Part shown: positions 1 to 10,073 of the stretch, in pieces
Layout: each line of letters begins with the position of its first letter
How positions within the stretch are numbered: position 1 is the first letter of the stretch
From: Morchella semilibera
Taxonomy: Eukaryota; Ascomycota; Pezizomycetes; Pezizales; Morchellaceae
Reading direction: 5' to 3'
Assembly (NCBI GenBank): GCA_009192285.1
Contig: CM018608.1
Location: forward strand, 62,001-126,000
DNA: 64,000 nucleotides
Program-made: the position numbers and the translations under genes
The notes under the pieces: generated by a model
Database searches by the model: none
What the model was told of the DNA's origin: nothing
Seen by the model: the letters and a program-made list of their open reading frames with translations, nothing else

Positions 1-506
1 ACTCTCTTTAATAAAGCTCATTATGGTTCGTATCCCTAGAATTGTAGTTAATGGTGTAGGATCCAGGCGAAGGAGATATAACCATCCTTAGAACCCAATC
101 ATAAGAAGACCTCCGAGCGGATATCAATCGACCAGAACGTATAGACAGATGGATGGATAGATGTGATTTATTATTATTTATTACCTACACCTCGTCCGTC
201 AGCATACAGTCAGAGAAGAAGAAGAGCAAGTTTTGTTGTAGATATACCTGATGCATACATACGATGACTAGATAAAAAGCACATTTCCCAACGCCGACAC
301 TTTCTATGCCCCCAATTGGCCAAAAAAAAAAAAAAGGAAGTGAAGAAAGAAATCACAAGCAAAAACACAAAACAGACCCAACCACACCGCGGAACCAACC
401 CCAACGCGGAACCACCAAGCACAGAAAAAAGAAAATAAAAGAAAATAAACCCGCAATGCCCTCCCTCCCTCCACTACACTCGTATCCCACCCTACCCTAC
501 ACACAC
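1..506. other. Intergenic edge of window
   Basis: No gene is supported here. The stretch holds AT-rich sequence and an A-rich tract near 325-340. From about 430 it grades into the 3' flank of the phosphatidylinositol synthase gene, which reads leftward. A gene running in from the left cannot be excluded. Confidence 0.5.
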
Positions 507-1468
507 CTACGACTTTATCGGCACCGTAACAGTAGTAGCAGCTGCTGCTGCCTTCGCCCGCGTCTCCAGATCGCCCTCCGACAACGACACAGCAGCCTTA
601 ACCATCTGCACGACGTTGATCCACTGCTTGGCCGCGCAGATCGGGAACGTGACCGCGGCGACGACCCACGGCCAGCTGACCTCTCCCTGGAACTGCGGGA
701 AGGAGAGGAGATACATTGCGAGGAAGAAGACTTCGTTTGCGGCGCAGAACGTGAACAGAACCTTCTGCAGGGGGGGTTAGCTTTGCGCTCTTTCCGATTT
801 TATCCGCGACCTTAATATAGCAAAAATATGGTATAAAAGTAAAGAGAGAACTCATCGACCACATCTAGATGAAAAAAATCAAGGTGGTTGCGAATTCACC
901 AAGCATCACCTTTCGGGGGTCCCGGCGCTCCGTGCCGCGGGTAATACACGAACGAACGGCGAAACTTACATTATTCGAATAATACAGATTCAGTATACGG
1001 CTCCTCTTCTTCTCTACCGTCTTGTGGCTGCTGACTCCACGGTCGAGTGTGGCATACATGTGCATATAATGGCTCGCGAGATCGAGACTGATGAGTCCCT
1101 GGAAGAGGATGGCCCACCTCGTGTAGGCAGCCGAAAGGAAGCAGAGAAGACAGGCAGTCGTGCACCTGTCCGTCACCATATCCAGGACTGCTCCGAATTT
1201 CGATGATTGTCCAAGGGAACGAGCAGCATAACCGTCGAGGGCGTCTAGGAGGCAGGAGACGGTGTAGAGGAGTGTGCAGTAGTGGGGATGGTAGGGCATG
1301 AAGTAGAGGGAAGCACCAGCGAGGATGATGCGTGAGTATCCTGTGGGGGGGGGGGGGAGATGTCAGTGGGGGGGGGGGTGGTTGAAGGGGAGTGGAGAGG
1401 AGGGAATATACCGATGAGATTTGGAACAAAGAGGAATACGTTCTCTTTTGGGGATTCCTTTGAGCCAT
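507..1468 (-). CDS. PIS1: Phosphatidylinositol synthase (CDP-diacylglycerol-inositol 3-phosphatidyltransferase)
   Basis: Makes phosphatidylinositol from CDP-diacylglycerol and myo-inositol in the ER membrane. Three exons: 1468-1412, 1340-970 and 764-507, about 228 aa, close to yeast Pis1 (220 aa). Exon 2 carries the complete CDP-alcohol phosphotransferase motif (DG..AR........G...D...D) as DGYAARSLGQSSKFGAVLDM followed by VTD. The segments VPNLIGYSRIILA, HYMHMYA, SHK and LYY then VLFTFCAANEVFF follow the PIS1 order. Introns are 1341-1411 and 765-969, with donors gtatat and gtaagt and acceptors cacag and tgcag. The only nearby start, ATG at 1468 (MAQRNPQ), is one base out of frame with KENVFLFVPNLIG. 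One extra A in the AAAA run near 1448-1451 would join them, so I read this as a single-base deletion in the assembly; a start in a farther upstream exon is the alternative. It lies upstream in coordinates of, and on the same strand as, a second CDP-alcohol phosphotransferase. Confidence 0.93.
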
Positions 1469-1902
1469 TTTGTGGTGATGGAGTGTAGTTTGTAGTTGGT
1501 GATGGAGGAATAGTACGTAGTAGAAGAAACAGCTCACACTCAAACAGCAGATATACCGAACAGACGTGTATATACCAGTACCAACAGCTAGTAGATAATA
1601 TGTATTTACCCTTCACAGAAAAAAGGGCCGGCCCCCGTTGTGTTCTTAAGTAGAAGTTGAGAGTCCATGGATCGTCAATCACGGAACGTCATTAACCGTT
1701 GCAGCAATAAAAAATAAAAATAAAAAAATATGTATTTCATTTATTTATTAGCCCTGCCAATGGGGAGTAGAGTAAGGTACTTTAGACTGATTCATGCATG
1801 CACATCATCAATTAATTCCTGGTGCAGTATCTACAATATAATAATCCTCACCGATGACCCTATCAATGTATCTTCTCAGCTGCAATCCACCGTTGTATCC
1901 TA

Positions 1903-1937
<35 letters not shown>

Positions 1938-1952
1938 TCTCTCTCTCTCTCT
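1903..1952. repeat. Compound microsatellite (CT)n(CA)n(CT)n
   Basis: Alternating CT, then CA, then CT dinucleotides over about 50 bases are read directly from the sequence. They lie in the spacer between the two phosphotransferase genes. Confidence 0.95.
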
Positions 1953-2182
1953 ACCTAGAGTAGGCACCCATTCACACATACTACATACAATATCCCTACA
2001 CCTACTCACACCCATGTCTCTCTCGGAGTGTTAATATTCCGGGAATATACGAGAAGCTTTCCTATTCCTGACGAGCGAGACATTGAGGCTTAGATAACAC
2101 ACTCTTCTTCTTCCAGATAATATAACAATGCCTGATTTCATACTATATTACTCTACATGAGTATTAGCCCGTGTCTTGTCTC

Positions 2183-2226
2183 TCTTTTCTTGTCTTGTCT
2201 TGTCTTGTCTGTTCTATTCTATTCTA
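2183..2226. repeat. Pentanucleotide repeats (TCTTG)n and (CTATT)n
   Basis: About four to five TCTTG units are followed directly by about three CTATT units. Both are plain short tandem repeats in the intergenic spacer. Confidence 0.85.
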
Positions 2227-2586
2227 TGCCCCACACACATACTTCCCCCATTACGCGTCTATGTAATCTCGCTACCGCCCGTCAAGAGATTGCGATCAGA
2301 TCTGAGAACACACACTCACTCACTCACGCACACGCAAGCACACTTAAGTCTATCGATCTGGAACTCAATCTATTTTGCTAAATAAGGGTATCTATTAACA
2401 CCCCCCCTCCCCCCCCCCCTGGGTCCCCGTCAAGCCTTGCATTACCCTTAGCTACTTGATATCAAGCATCAATTCTGATTATCCATGTGTATCGTGTAAA
2501 AGTCATGCTTCTCGTATATATTTCTTCGTGCTCGTAAAATAAATCCCAAAACTCCCTGTCCTCCGCTACTAATGCTAGTACCACTT

Positions 2587-4240
2587 CTAATGCGCCTTCA
2601 ATGGCTTGTCATCTCTAGGGTCAAAGGGGTGCTTGATCGTCAAGCACCAAATGTCAAGATACTCGCAAATATTGGTGATAACATCGACGACAAAACTCCC
2701 GTAAACACCGACGCTCAACCCAAGACACCCGAAAACATACGCAATCACGTAAGGACCTTCACCCAGAGCGCTTGGCCATCCGAGTACATCCTTTCCAAAC
2801 TTTTCCTGTAGGAACGGGCCCAATGCGTCGAGGGTTCCGGCAAGAATGGGCAGCGAAAGGATGTTGAGGTATGGATACGCGCTCTTGGTAAGGTGAGCGA
2901 CGATGATGAGTCCCACCTGGTAGGCAAACGTGGCCCCGATGAAAAAGATGAAGGGAACGAGATGCTCTGTGCGGATTTCAGGCCGGAGGTAGCACCAGGA
3001 AGGAATCATGACCCAGGTCAAAAAGAACGGGGCAAGACCGGCAAGCGCAGGGAAGATACTGAGCCCCTTTGCACGGCGAGCGCGAATGACATTCTGAGAA
3101 CTATCCCGTTTAAAAAGATGGTTAGCATCATCAATCTAGGTCCAGGGTTTATAAGAAAGATGTGAAATGAGTGGTGGCGTCATGAAAAAATTAGAGTTGT
3201 GTTGCATTTTTAGTCTTCATTGAGACCTCGGGGTTAAAAATATTTTAATCCTTCGCCGTGGGGGGGGGGGGGTATTTTCTAGGAGCGTAATGATTTGAGA
3301 ACTATGTTCTTACCTTTGAAGAATGTTGAAAGAGAGCATAATGCCTCCATAGACGAGGTACCAGTGGTTGAACTGCATGTCCCTCAAGATCTCAGGCAAG
3401 AATCCTGGCCTTGGGAGCCCTAGAGTCTCAAGCATAGGCCTTTGCCAAAAGCTTCCACCAACAAAGGCAGTTACCGCATAGATGGTGCACAAGGCCAAGA
3501 CACCCTCGACTGGGCCAGACACGATACCGAGATAGAGGGTTCCGGTGTGGTATTCCTCCCAAGTGGTCAAGTAAAACGCGCAAAGCGACGCAAACAACGT
3601 AGCCAATGTAGCCCACGACTGCCCAAGGTTCATAACACCAGCAAAGATGACGACCTCAAGAGTTGTGTTCATTGCGTCAACACCTGTTCTTATCAGCGAA
3701 AAGTCCAAGATAAGAGATTCGTAAACGAAACTTACCATGATCAAACAATTCTCCCAACGGACCGCTCTGCCTTGTTCTCCTGGCCTGAGCCCCATCGCAG
3801 GCATCGAAAGTCTGGTACAAGAATAGTCCAATAGCCCAGCTCATGTAGACCCATGACGGGCAGTCCTTATCGAGGGTTGGATTGTACCATAACAGCGTGA
3901 GCAAGTTAACAATCACAAATGAGAAACCCGACAACGTAACCTATCCACCGGTATACAGTTAGTATTGACGTCCCCTTGCATAGAACAAGCAACCGATAAA
4001 TGGAAAGTACAAGATTCGGCCTTTCAATATTGAAACATATGTCAGTGAGGGTCCTCGAAATAAATGAGAGAAAAAAGCAGGGATTAAAAAAAAAAAAGAC
4101 TTACGCCATCCACATTGGGAACACGTGTATGAAACATTCGTGTAAAACGGTTTGAGGATGTATCGTGAAATCAAAGAGTGATCAACACCAGAGTACTGAT
4201 ACTCCTTCAAGTTCTTGAGATGGGAGTGTCGGATATACAT
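2587..4240 (-). CDS. EPT1: Ethanolamine/choline phosphotransferase (Kennedy pathway)
   Basis: Transfers phosphoethanolamine or phosphocholine from its CDP form to diacylglycerol in the ER/Golgi membrane. The catalytic motif DG..AR........G...D...D is present as DGAQARRTRQSGPLGELFDH followed by GVDAMNT. Many hydrophobic segments follow, including a C-terminal multi-pass region. Five exons: 4240-4105, 4020-4011, 3940-3736, 3683-3314 and 3100-2587, about 411 aa, typical of fungal EPT1/CPT1. Exon 2 is only 10 bases; it supplies PNL in MAPNLVTLSGF, a family hallmark, and is flanked by AG and GT. Exon 1 reads YSGVDHSLISRYILKPFYTN and must then shift frame to give VFPMWMA. A missing T near 4128-4132 explains this and is likely an assembly error. 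EPT1 and CPT1 substrate choice cannot be told from sequence alone. The 5' flank carries a TTTC/GAAA tract. Confidence 0.92.
4011..4020 (-). other. 10-base micro-exon of the EPT1/CPT1 gene
   Basis: On the minus strand these ten bases read GCCGAATCTT, preceded by AG and followed by GT. Joining exon 1 (ending ATGGC) to this and then to GTTACG gives the codons for M-A-P-N-L-V-T, which the family requires. The downstream intron has a perfect TACTAAC branch point. The splice structure is inferred; the sequence match is exact. Confidence 0.8.
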
Positions 4241-5457
4241 TTTTTTTTTCTTTCTTTCTATCTTTCTTTCTTTCTCGTTTGGCCCACTGAGCCAGAAGAT
4301 GAGGAACGGATGAATGAATGTATGGGCGAAGAGGAAGAAGAAGAAGAAGGAGAAGAAGGAGAAGAAGGAGAAGACAAAGAAGCAGAGAGAGGAGGGGTTA
4401 AGAGCGAGGACAGATGGAGTGGTCTTTACTTACATGTACCCAGAACTTCCAAGATTTACGCGACGGCTAGAGTGAGAGATACATAGAGATAGAGTAAACA
4501 ATGTCATGCACCATTACGTCTGGCGTAGTACACACTCTAACTACTTGTAGTAACCGTTATTCGTCGGAGAACCCTGAATTCATGTGATTGCGCCTGATAA
4601 GGCAAAGCAAGGTAGCGTCTACCGAGTCATTGGCGATGATTGGAGAAATTCGAAAGGGACTTTGTATAATAGCAGAAATGCGTGTGTTCCATGTCATGTC
4701 ATACCCATACCAGTACATCGTCCAGAAACTACGTAAATGCATACCGCCTACACGCTAGACTAATACCAGACTCGTCAAATTATAGAAATTACATGTAGTA
4801 ACATATTCAAAGAATGAAGTAGCCCTAACCCTGATATTCCACAGCTAAACGAGTGAGATATTGTGATCTCTTAGTTTTCAACGACCGGAACATGAGCTGA
4901 TGGTGCCTGCTTTGTAGGTGGATAAACGCATGTAGTACATTTGACCAGGACACCATGCGTATGCAATGTAGGTACACATGTAAGGCTCTCGACCCCACCC
5001 CATGAACTACAGGTTCTATAGGCGACTCTATGGGTTACATTATATTAATGCACAAAGTACTTATTAAGTACATGTACTACGGGTCTGTAGACAGTGGTCG
5101 TGGTCGTCGCAACAGCAGTAGGTGCCTACAGACTTACCCCTACACCCGTAGCAAGACTGGGAGTTACTGCCACCCTTAGAATATAAGAACGCTATATAAG
5201 GCTGGCTCTAGCTAGAGTACTGCATGTACATATACATGTAGACTGATACTGGGAGTATGGGAGATTGTAATATATATTATACTCAATAAATCTAAAAGTC
5301 CAGTATCTTGTCCAGCAGCTACAAATCAACCTCTCAATTCTTCTCTGCCTCACCTAGTGTAGTCAAACCCATATGTCCCCACACAGCTATGGAGTACGCA
5401 CCCCCTATTAGCCACGGCAACATTCAAGGAGAACAAACTCTGGGAAGAGAGAGATGA
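4241..5457. other. Intergenic with TTTC repeat, GAA-rich tract and a MITE copy
   Basis: No gene is supported. It holds a TTTC-type microsatellite (about 4241-4278) just 5' of EPT1/CPT1 and a GAA/GGA purine tract (about 4330-4395). It also holds several TACATGTA palindromes (4431, 4790, 5069, 5233) and the MITE at 5075-5151. Confidence 0.6.
5075..5151 (+). mobile_element. MITE copy 1 (TIR TACTACGGGTGTAGGGGTA family), shortened
   Basis: The right end reads as tacagacttacccctacacccgtag and the left end starts tactacgggtctgtagac. The body (acagtggtcgtggt) matches the reverse complement of the copy at 16440-16551. The left terminal repeat lacks the block gtgtaggggtaa seen in the other copy. No coding capacity. 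Class II non-autonomous origin is inferred from the inverted ends and two-copy structure. Confidence 0.7.
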
Positions 5458-6946
5458 TTACTTACCTGCCAAGCCCATATCCTCACCAAACTGCCCTTTC
5501 CACAACTCCTCGCCCCAAAACAGACCTACCTCTCCCCGCCACCCAACAGCCTGTTTCTTTCCCACAGCCAGTGCCATCATCGGTTCGAACCTCGGCATAT
5601 CTTGACTGATTGCCTCCTTCTCGTCCGTTCCTTCCTCGCTAGCAGCAATCCTGGCTACAATGTTTGATGCTGCGAACTGTCCCATGATCAGTGCAGACCC
5701 TACCCGTTTGATGCCTGGCCAGAACGCGATATCGCCAACGGCATAGTGCCAGTCTGCGTTTGGAATGGGGGCCGAAAAGGACATGGTTGCGTTGACCTTG
5801 ACATATCCATCCTCGGTCAGCACCTCGTGGGGCAGGAATTGTGTCTGGGGTGCCTGTCCTGAAGTTGCATAGATCACCTTCCCGGCGGTGATCCCCGTGC
5901 CTGTTGAGAGAACGAGTTTGAATCCGTCCCCCGTCTCTTCGTCGCTGAGGACACGGGTGTTGAGAACCACCTCTACGCCCGAGTCTTGCAGGATGGAGAG
6001 GGCCTTTTCTTTGAACTCATCAGGGAGTGGTTCGGAGGAGAGGAGCTGGGTGCGGGAGTGGATCAGAGTGATCTTCTTTGAGGGGAAGAGAGTTTTAAGC
6101 TCAGAGGCAACCTCAATCCCGACAGCTCCTGTTTAATTATGTCAGTTCTTTCCCGTAGAATTTTAGATAAGCAGATAGGGGAGAGCGGACTAAATAAGAG
6201 ACTAACTCACCACCTCCAATGACAACTACACTCGAAGAACCCTCAAGACCGCTTATATGAGTCTCCGCGTCCTTCACATACGACTCCTTATCAAGCGCCT
6301 TTGGCACAATGGGCCATGCTCTTTTGGAGCCCGTGGAGACGACCAAGTAGTCATATCCCACGCGCTCGTCGACTTTACCCACCGTACTATACGTGGCCAT
6401 TTTGGCAACCGGATCGATTCTAGTGACACGGCCATTCAGGATACGAACGTTGGCACGTTTCAAGGGGTCCATAGAGCTAAAAGTCTGCCACGCCATTGGG
6501 GCAAAAGCTTTGGACGTGTGCGCAAGCGGAGCACCCATCGTGTGAACTTTTTGAGTTGAGGGAGTTAATACATATATATATATATATATCAGGAGGGGGT
6601 ATATATAATGGCACTTGCATATTCCATCTCTCTCGTCGAGGAGTGTTATGAGCGGTGCTCTTTGTGGTGTAGGTACTTGCTTCAATGGGATAGGACTCTG
6701 GAATTGCGGCTTCCCGTCACATAGGTTGAGTATGTTCATGACAGTGGATAACCCGCCATATGCACCCCCAACAACCAATATTCTCGGAGAATTGGCACCA
6801 GTGGGACGAGTAAAAGCGTGGTTGGTCGGAGAACTAACAGAAGACATATTCCGAGATAGAGAAGATGTGAGATAACTAGGCTTTTGGAACGAGAATAAAC
6901 GGCAACGGATATACGCTGAAGACAACTGTGCCTTTGCAACAAACAT
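5458..6946 (-). CDS. AIF-type FAD/NAD(P)H oxidoreductase (AMID/FSP1-like)
   Basis: A pyridine nucleotide-disulfide oxidoreductase fold protein that would pass electrons from NAD(P)H through FAD to a quinone-type acceptor. Exons 6946-6619, 6546-6211 and 6128-5458 give 444 aa with the frame intact throughout. The N-terminal FAD-binding stretch is ILVVGGAYGGLS, and DERDGIFHTMGAPLA follows. The NAD-binding Rossmann motif VVIGGGAVGIEVASEL is assembled across the second intron. Near the C-terminus the FAD-contacting segment HYAVGDIAFWPGIKR is present. The first 30 residues are rich in R, K, S and hydrophobics without acids, so mitochondrial import is plausible if the ATG at 6946 is used; a shorter start at MSSVSS is possible. 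Intron 1 has a GC donor (gcaagt) and carries a TA repeat. The stop at 5458 is preferred; splicing beyond it would need a 26-base intron. Confidence 0.9.
6547..6618 (-). other. GC-AG intron with TA repeat
   Basis: On the minus strand the intron starts gcaagt and ends aaaaag. Removing it restores DGIFHTMGAP, as expected for AIF-like proteins. It is 72 bases, a multiple of three, with no in-frame stop, so retention would add 24 residues. It contains a TATATA run. Confidence 0.75.
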
Positions 6947-8463
6947 AGTTGGAAAGTTCAGAGAGGGAGGCTTTACTTCTCATTTAAGCTGCTGGTTGGT
7001 GCACGGTGGGCATTTGGATGCTTTTGAAGAATCTGATAAGCGGCGCTCGGAGTCATGTCTACCGGGGGGGGGTGTGGTATGTAGGATCTGATAATGGGCG
7101 CTAATGTAACTAGGGATCCCTGCACGGCAGCGGCTACAACGGGTCCTCCACCCATCTAGAGGACTTACTTGTATGTAGATACATGTACATATGTAGTTCT
7201 TATCTGATTACCCATAAGACGTGGCGTGGTAGACGGAATACTCAAACCCGGGCCATAGATGATGTTTCAAGTTCTACACGCTAGAACCGATTGGTTATAA
7301 TTATACAGTGTTGGGGAAGGTTACATTAATTGCTCAAAGGCTGAGAGTTTGAATTCCCAACATCCAGTAAAATTTAGACATACGCCGTACTACTTAGGAC
7401 TTCTACTCACGGCATTTTCTAAATGGCTCAAGCTAAACAGCAAGGTTGGTTGGTCGGCCGAGAGACTTGCATTTACAGGCCCTCCCCGAATTGTGCCTAC
7501 ATGTACTCATTGACGACGCGCCGAGTTGGCCCTTTCTCTACATAGACTATTTGAATAAGCCTAAAATAGTATATACATACGTCTTGAATGCCATGCATTA
7601 GTATCACTGACTCCTACCCAACTATACTAGCCTATAGACCACATTTAGGGGATATCTATGCCGAAGTTTGGGGAAGGAGAAAACAGGGACTTACTGTGGT
7701 TAGTTGATCATGAGTCTACCTCAATATCGACCGTGGACCCCATTATTTGTACTCTAATATAGCGTGTCCCGTATAACTACACGGATGAATTCTGACACAT
7801 TACCGGAATTCTATCAATAATGGACTAGGGGTTGGCCACGAAGCCTCGAATGGGGTCACGGTGTCTCTCTCCTGTGTTATAATAGTGCACTTATTAATGG
7901 TAGTAGGGTTGCAGGCACTAAGTAGACCCACACACACGGAGGCAAAGAGTTTGTTGTAATGGGGGATCAGATAAGCGGAGATAAGACAAGATCGCCACAA
8001 AACATGGCCGAGAAATCATTTCCGCTATCAAGTTTGAACCAGTGTCAAAGACTTTTTTTTTTCTTCCCTGTTTCATTAATTGTATTCAAAGTTTTTTTTT
8101 GCCAAACCAGTATAAATTGAAACTAACTAGTTTAACTCCAATAGGGGCCAGTGGCTTTGCGTCATATCGTACATGTACAAATATCCCCCCAATAGAAAAA
8201 GAAAAAAAACACGACCGAATAGAAAAGAAAAATAAGTCATTAACCTCGTGGTATTGGTATCAGTCAGAACAGAAAATGAAAAAGGAAATAATTAAACATT
8301 GATATGGGTCATCATATTTCCTCAAACACCCGTCTGCTTAAATGCGCTCGGCGGAACCTGCGCCGCATCTGTCCTGTCTTTCCCACTGCTAGTATGTTAG
8401 CTTCGATTCTTGCGTCGACGCCTAAAGGGGAGAAGGGAGGCAGAGAGAAGCCTACACAATTAC
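6947..8463. other. Intergenic
   Basis: No gene is supported on either strand. It holds three TACATGTA palindromes (7190, 7498, 8170) and a few short homopolymers; otherwise nothing recognisable. Confidence 0.5.
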
Positions 8464-9914
8464 TTACGCAAGAGAGCTAGAATGTGTGGTTCCGGTAGCC
8501 CCGGTGCTATAGGTCTGGTCCTGGCCCAGGGTCTTACTTCCGTCAAGGTCCGAGTCGACACGGGGGTCAAGCTTGTTCATCATGTCACTCTTGTGGGGTC
8601 CAGCAGTGTTTGGCGCGGGACCAGTGTTGTGGACGGTGTGGTGAGTGCCATGAACTCCGGCGGCACCGGGAGCAGCGCGGTGGTCACGATCGGAGTCGAA
8701 TCGTGGGTCGGCCTTGTTCATTAGGTTGGAGTCATGGGGCCCGTGGTTGGTCGAACCAGCAGTGTGGGTAGTTCCATATCCTCCTAAGCCGGCTGTGGTG
8801 CCGTGGGCACCGTGGGTTCCGGTGGTGGTGTTGTGGGCACCGTGGGTTCCGGTGGTGGTGTTGTGGGCACCGTGGGTTCCGGTGGTGGTGTGGGTGCCGT
8901 GGGCGCCGGTGGTGTAGGCACCGCGATTGTCACGGTCAGAATCAACTCTGGGGTCGAGCTTGTTGGCCACGTTAGAGTCGTGGGGACCGTAGTTGGTCGA
9001 TCCAGTGGTTGCGTGGGTTCCGGTTCCAGTTCCGTAGCCACCGTGGGTGTTGTGAGAACCATAAGCACCACGGTTGTCACGATCAGAATCAACTCGGGGG
9101 TCAAGCTTATTGGCAACGTTCGAGTCGTGGGGACCGTAGTTGGTAGATCCAGCGGTGTGGGTAGAACCGTATCCGCCAGCACCGAGAACGCCAGTTCCAG
9201 CACCGCGGTGGTCGCGATCAGAGTCAACGCGAGGGTCGGCCTTGTTCAAGACAGGGGCGTTGTGGGGGCCGGTGTTGTGTGTGCCATGAGTGGATGAGCC
9301 AATTCCGGTACCAGTTAGTCCATGAGTACCAATGGTACCACGGTTGTCACGGTCAGAATCGACTCTGGGATCAAGCTTATTTGCAACGTTGGAGTCGTGG
9401 GGACCATAGTTTGTGGATCCAGCTGTGTGAGTCGAGCCAAATCCGCCAACGCCACCAGTGGTGCCTGGGTGGGTTGTGCCGCGGTGGTCACGGTCAGAGT
9501 CAACACGAGGATCGGCCTTGTTCATCAAGTTCGAGTTGTGAGGGCCGTAGTTTGTCGAGCCAGTAGTTGAAGATCCATATCCGGTGGTAGTGTGTCCAGA
9601 CGCAGGTGTGTATCCGGTGGTGCCGGTCGAAGATCCGTATCCCCCAGTGGTGGCTCCACGGTGGTCACGGTCTGAATCTACACGGGCTATTATAAAGCTT
9701 GTTAGTAAGTTGTAAAGTAGTAAGTTGTAAAGGACAAAAACCAAATAGATTGGGTGCGGGTTCTATTAAACTTACGATCAACCTTGTTGGCCGCGTTTGA
9801 GCTATGAGGACCAGCATTGGTGCTGTGTGTTGCGTGAGTGCCTGAGGTAGTTGTAGTGCTATCGTGGTGATCACTGCTGAGAGCGTCCTTGACTTTGTTG
9901 ATAATTCCGCTCAT
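8464..9914 (-). CDS. Hydrophilic tandem-repeat protein (LEA/stress-like, DPRVDSDRD repeats)
   Basis: Two exons, 9914-9776 and 9686-8464, encode about 453 aa with no hydrophobic core, signal peptide or membrane segment. The N-terminus MSGIINKVKDALSSDHH begins an amphipathic stretch. The rest is eight copies of a unit with GPH.SN..NK.DPRVDSDRD.RG, separated by Gly/Thr/His-rich linkers of variable length. The last copy is degenerate (DSDLDG). Proteins of this make-up are common in Pezizomycotina and are often annotated as cell-surface or stress-related; a desiccation/heat protective role is inference. Repeat units are nearly identical at DNA level in places (GSTNYGPHDSNVANKLDPRV occurs three times), so unequal exchange is likely. 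A candidate extra 3' intron (gtaagt near 8468 to cctttag near 8424) would replace the final residues with ARRRKNRS; I prefer the direct stop. Confidence 0.85.
8803..8910. repeat. 33-base in-frame minisatellite inside the repeat protein
   Basis: The unit gttccggtggtggtgttgtgggcaccgtgg (plus strand) recurs three times, giving THGAHNTTTG repeats in the protein. The unit length is a multiple of three, so copy-number change keeps the frame. Confidence 0.85.
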
Positions 9915-10064
9915 GATTGTTGATTTATAAAGTTATTGTAGCAAAGGTAGTAAAAAAACAAAGAATTGTTTGTATTTGTGAAGTTGTGAATTGGTTGTGA
10001 ATTGGTTTGTATGTCTGGTATGATGAGGAAAAAAGAAGTCGATATTGGAGGGAGAAGCCAATCC

Positions 10065-10073
10065 TTTATAAAC
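10065..10073 (-). promoter_or_regulatory. Probable TATA box of the repeat-protein gene
   Basis: A tttataaa box lies about 150 bases upstream of the ATG at 9914, in the position expected for a strongly expressed fungal gene. Assignment is by position and match only. Confidence 0.4.

Larger units (their letters stand above)
1469..2586. other. Intergenic, microsatellite-rich
   Basis: No gene is supported. It contains G-runs and a (CT)n-(CA)n-(CT)n block near 1903-1952. TCTTG and CTATT short repeats lie near 2183-2226, and a C-rich tract lies near 2401-2420. Confidence 0.6.

Noticed and set aside
5408-5465. Possible extra C-terminal exon of the AIF-like protein
   Set aside because: It would need an intron of only 26 bases, below a workable size; the direct stop at 5458 is preferred.
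8803-9570. Long open frames on the plus strand opposite the repeat protein
   Set aside because: They are shadows of the repeated GC-biased codons on the minus strand.
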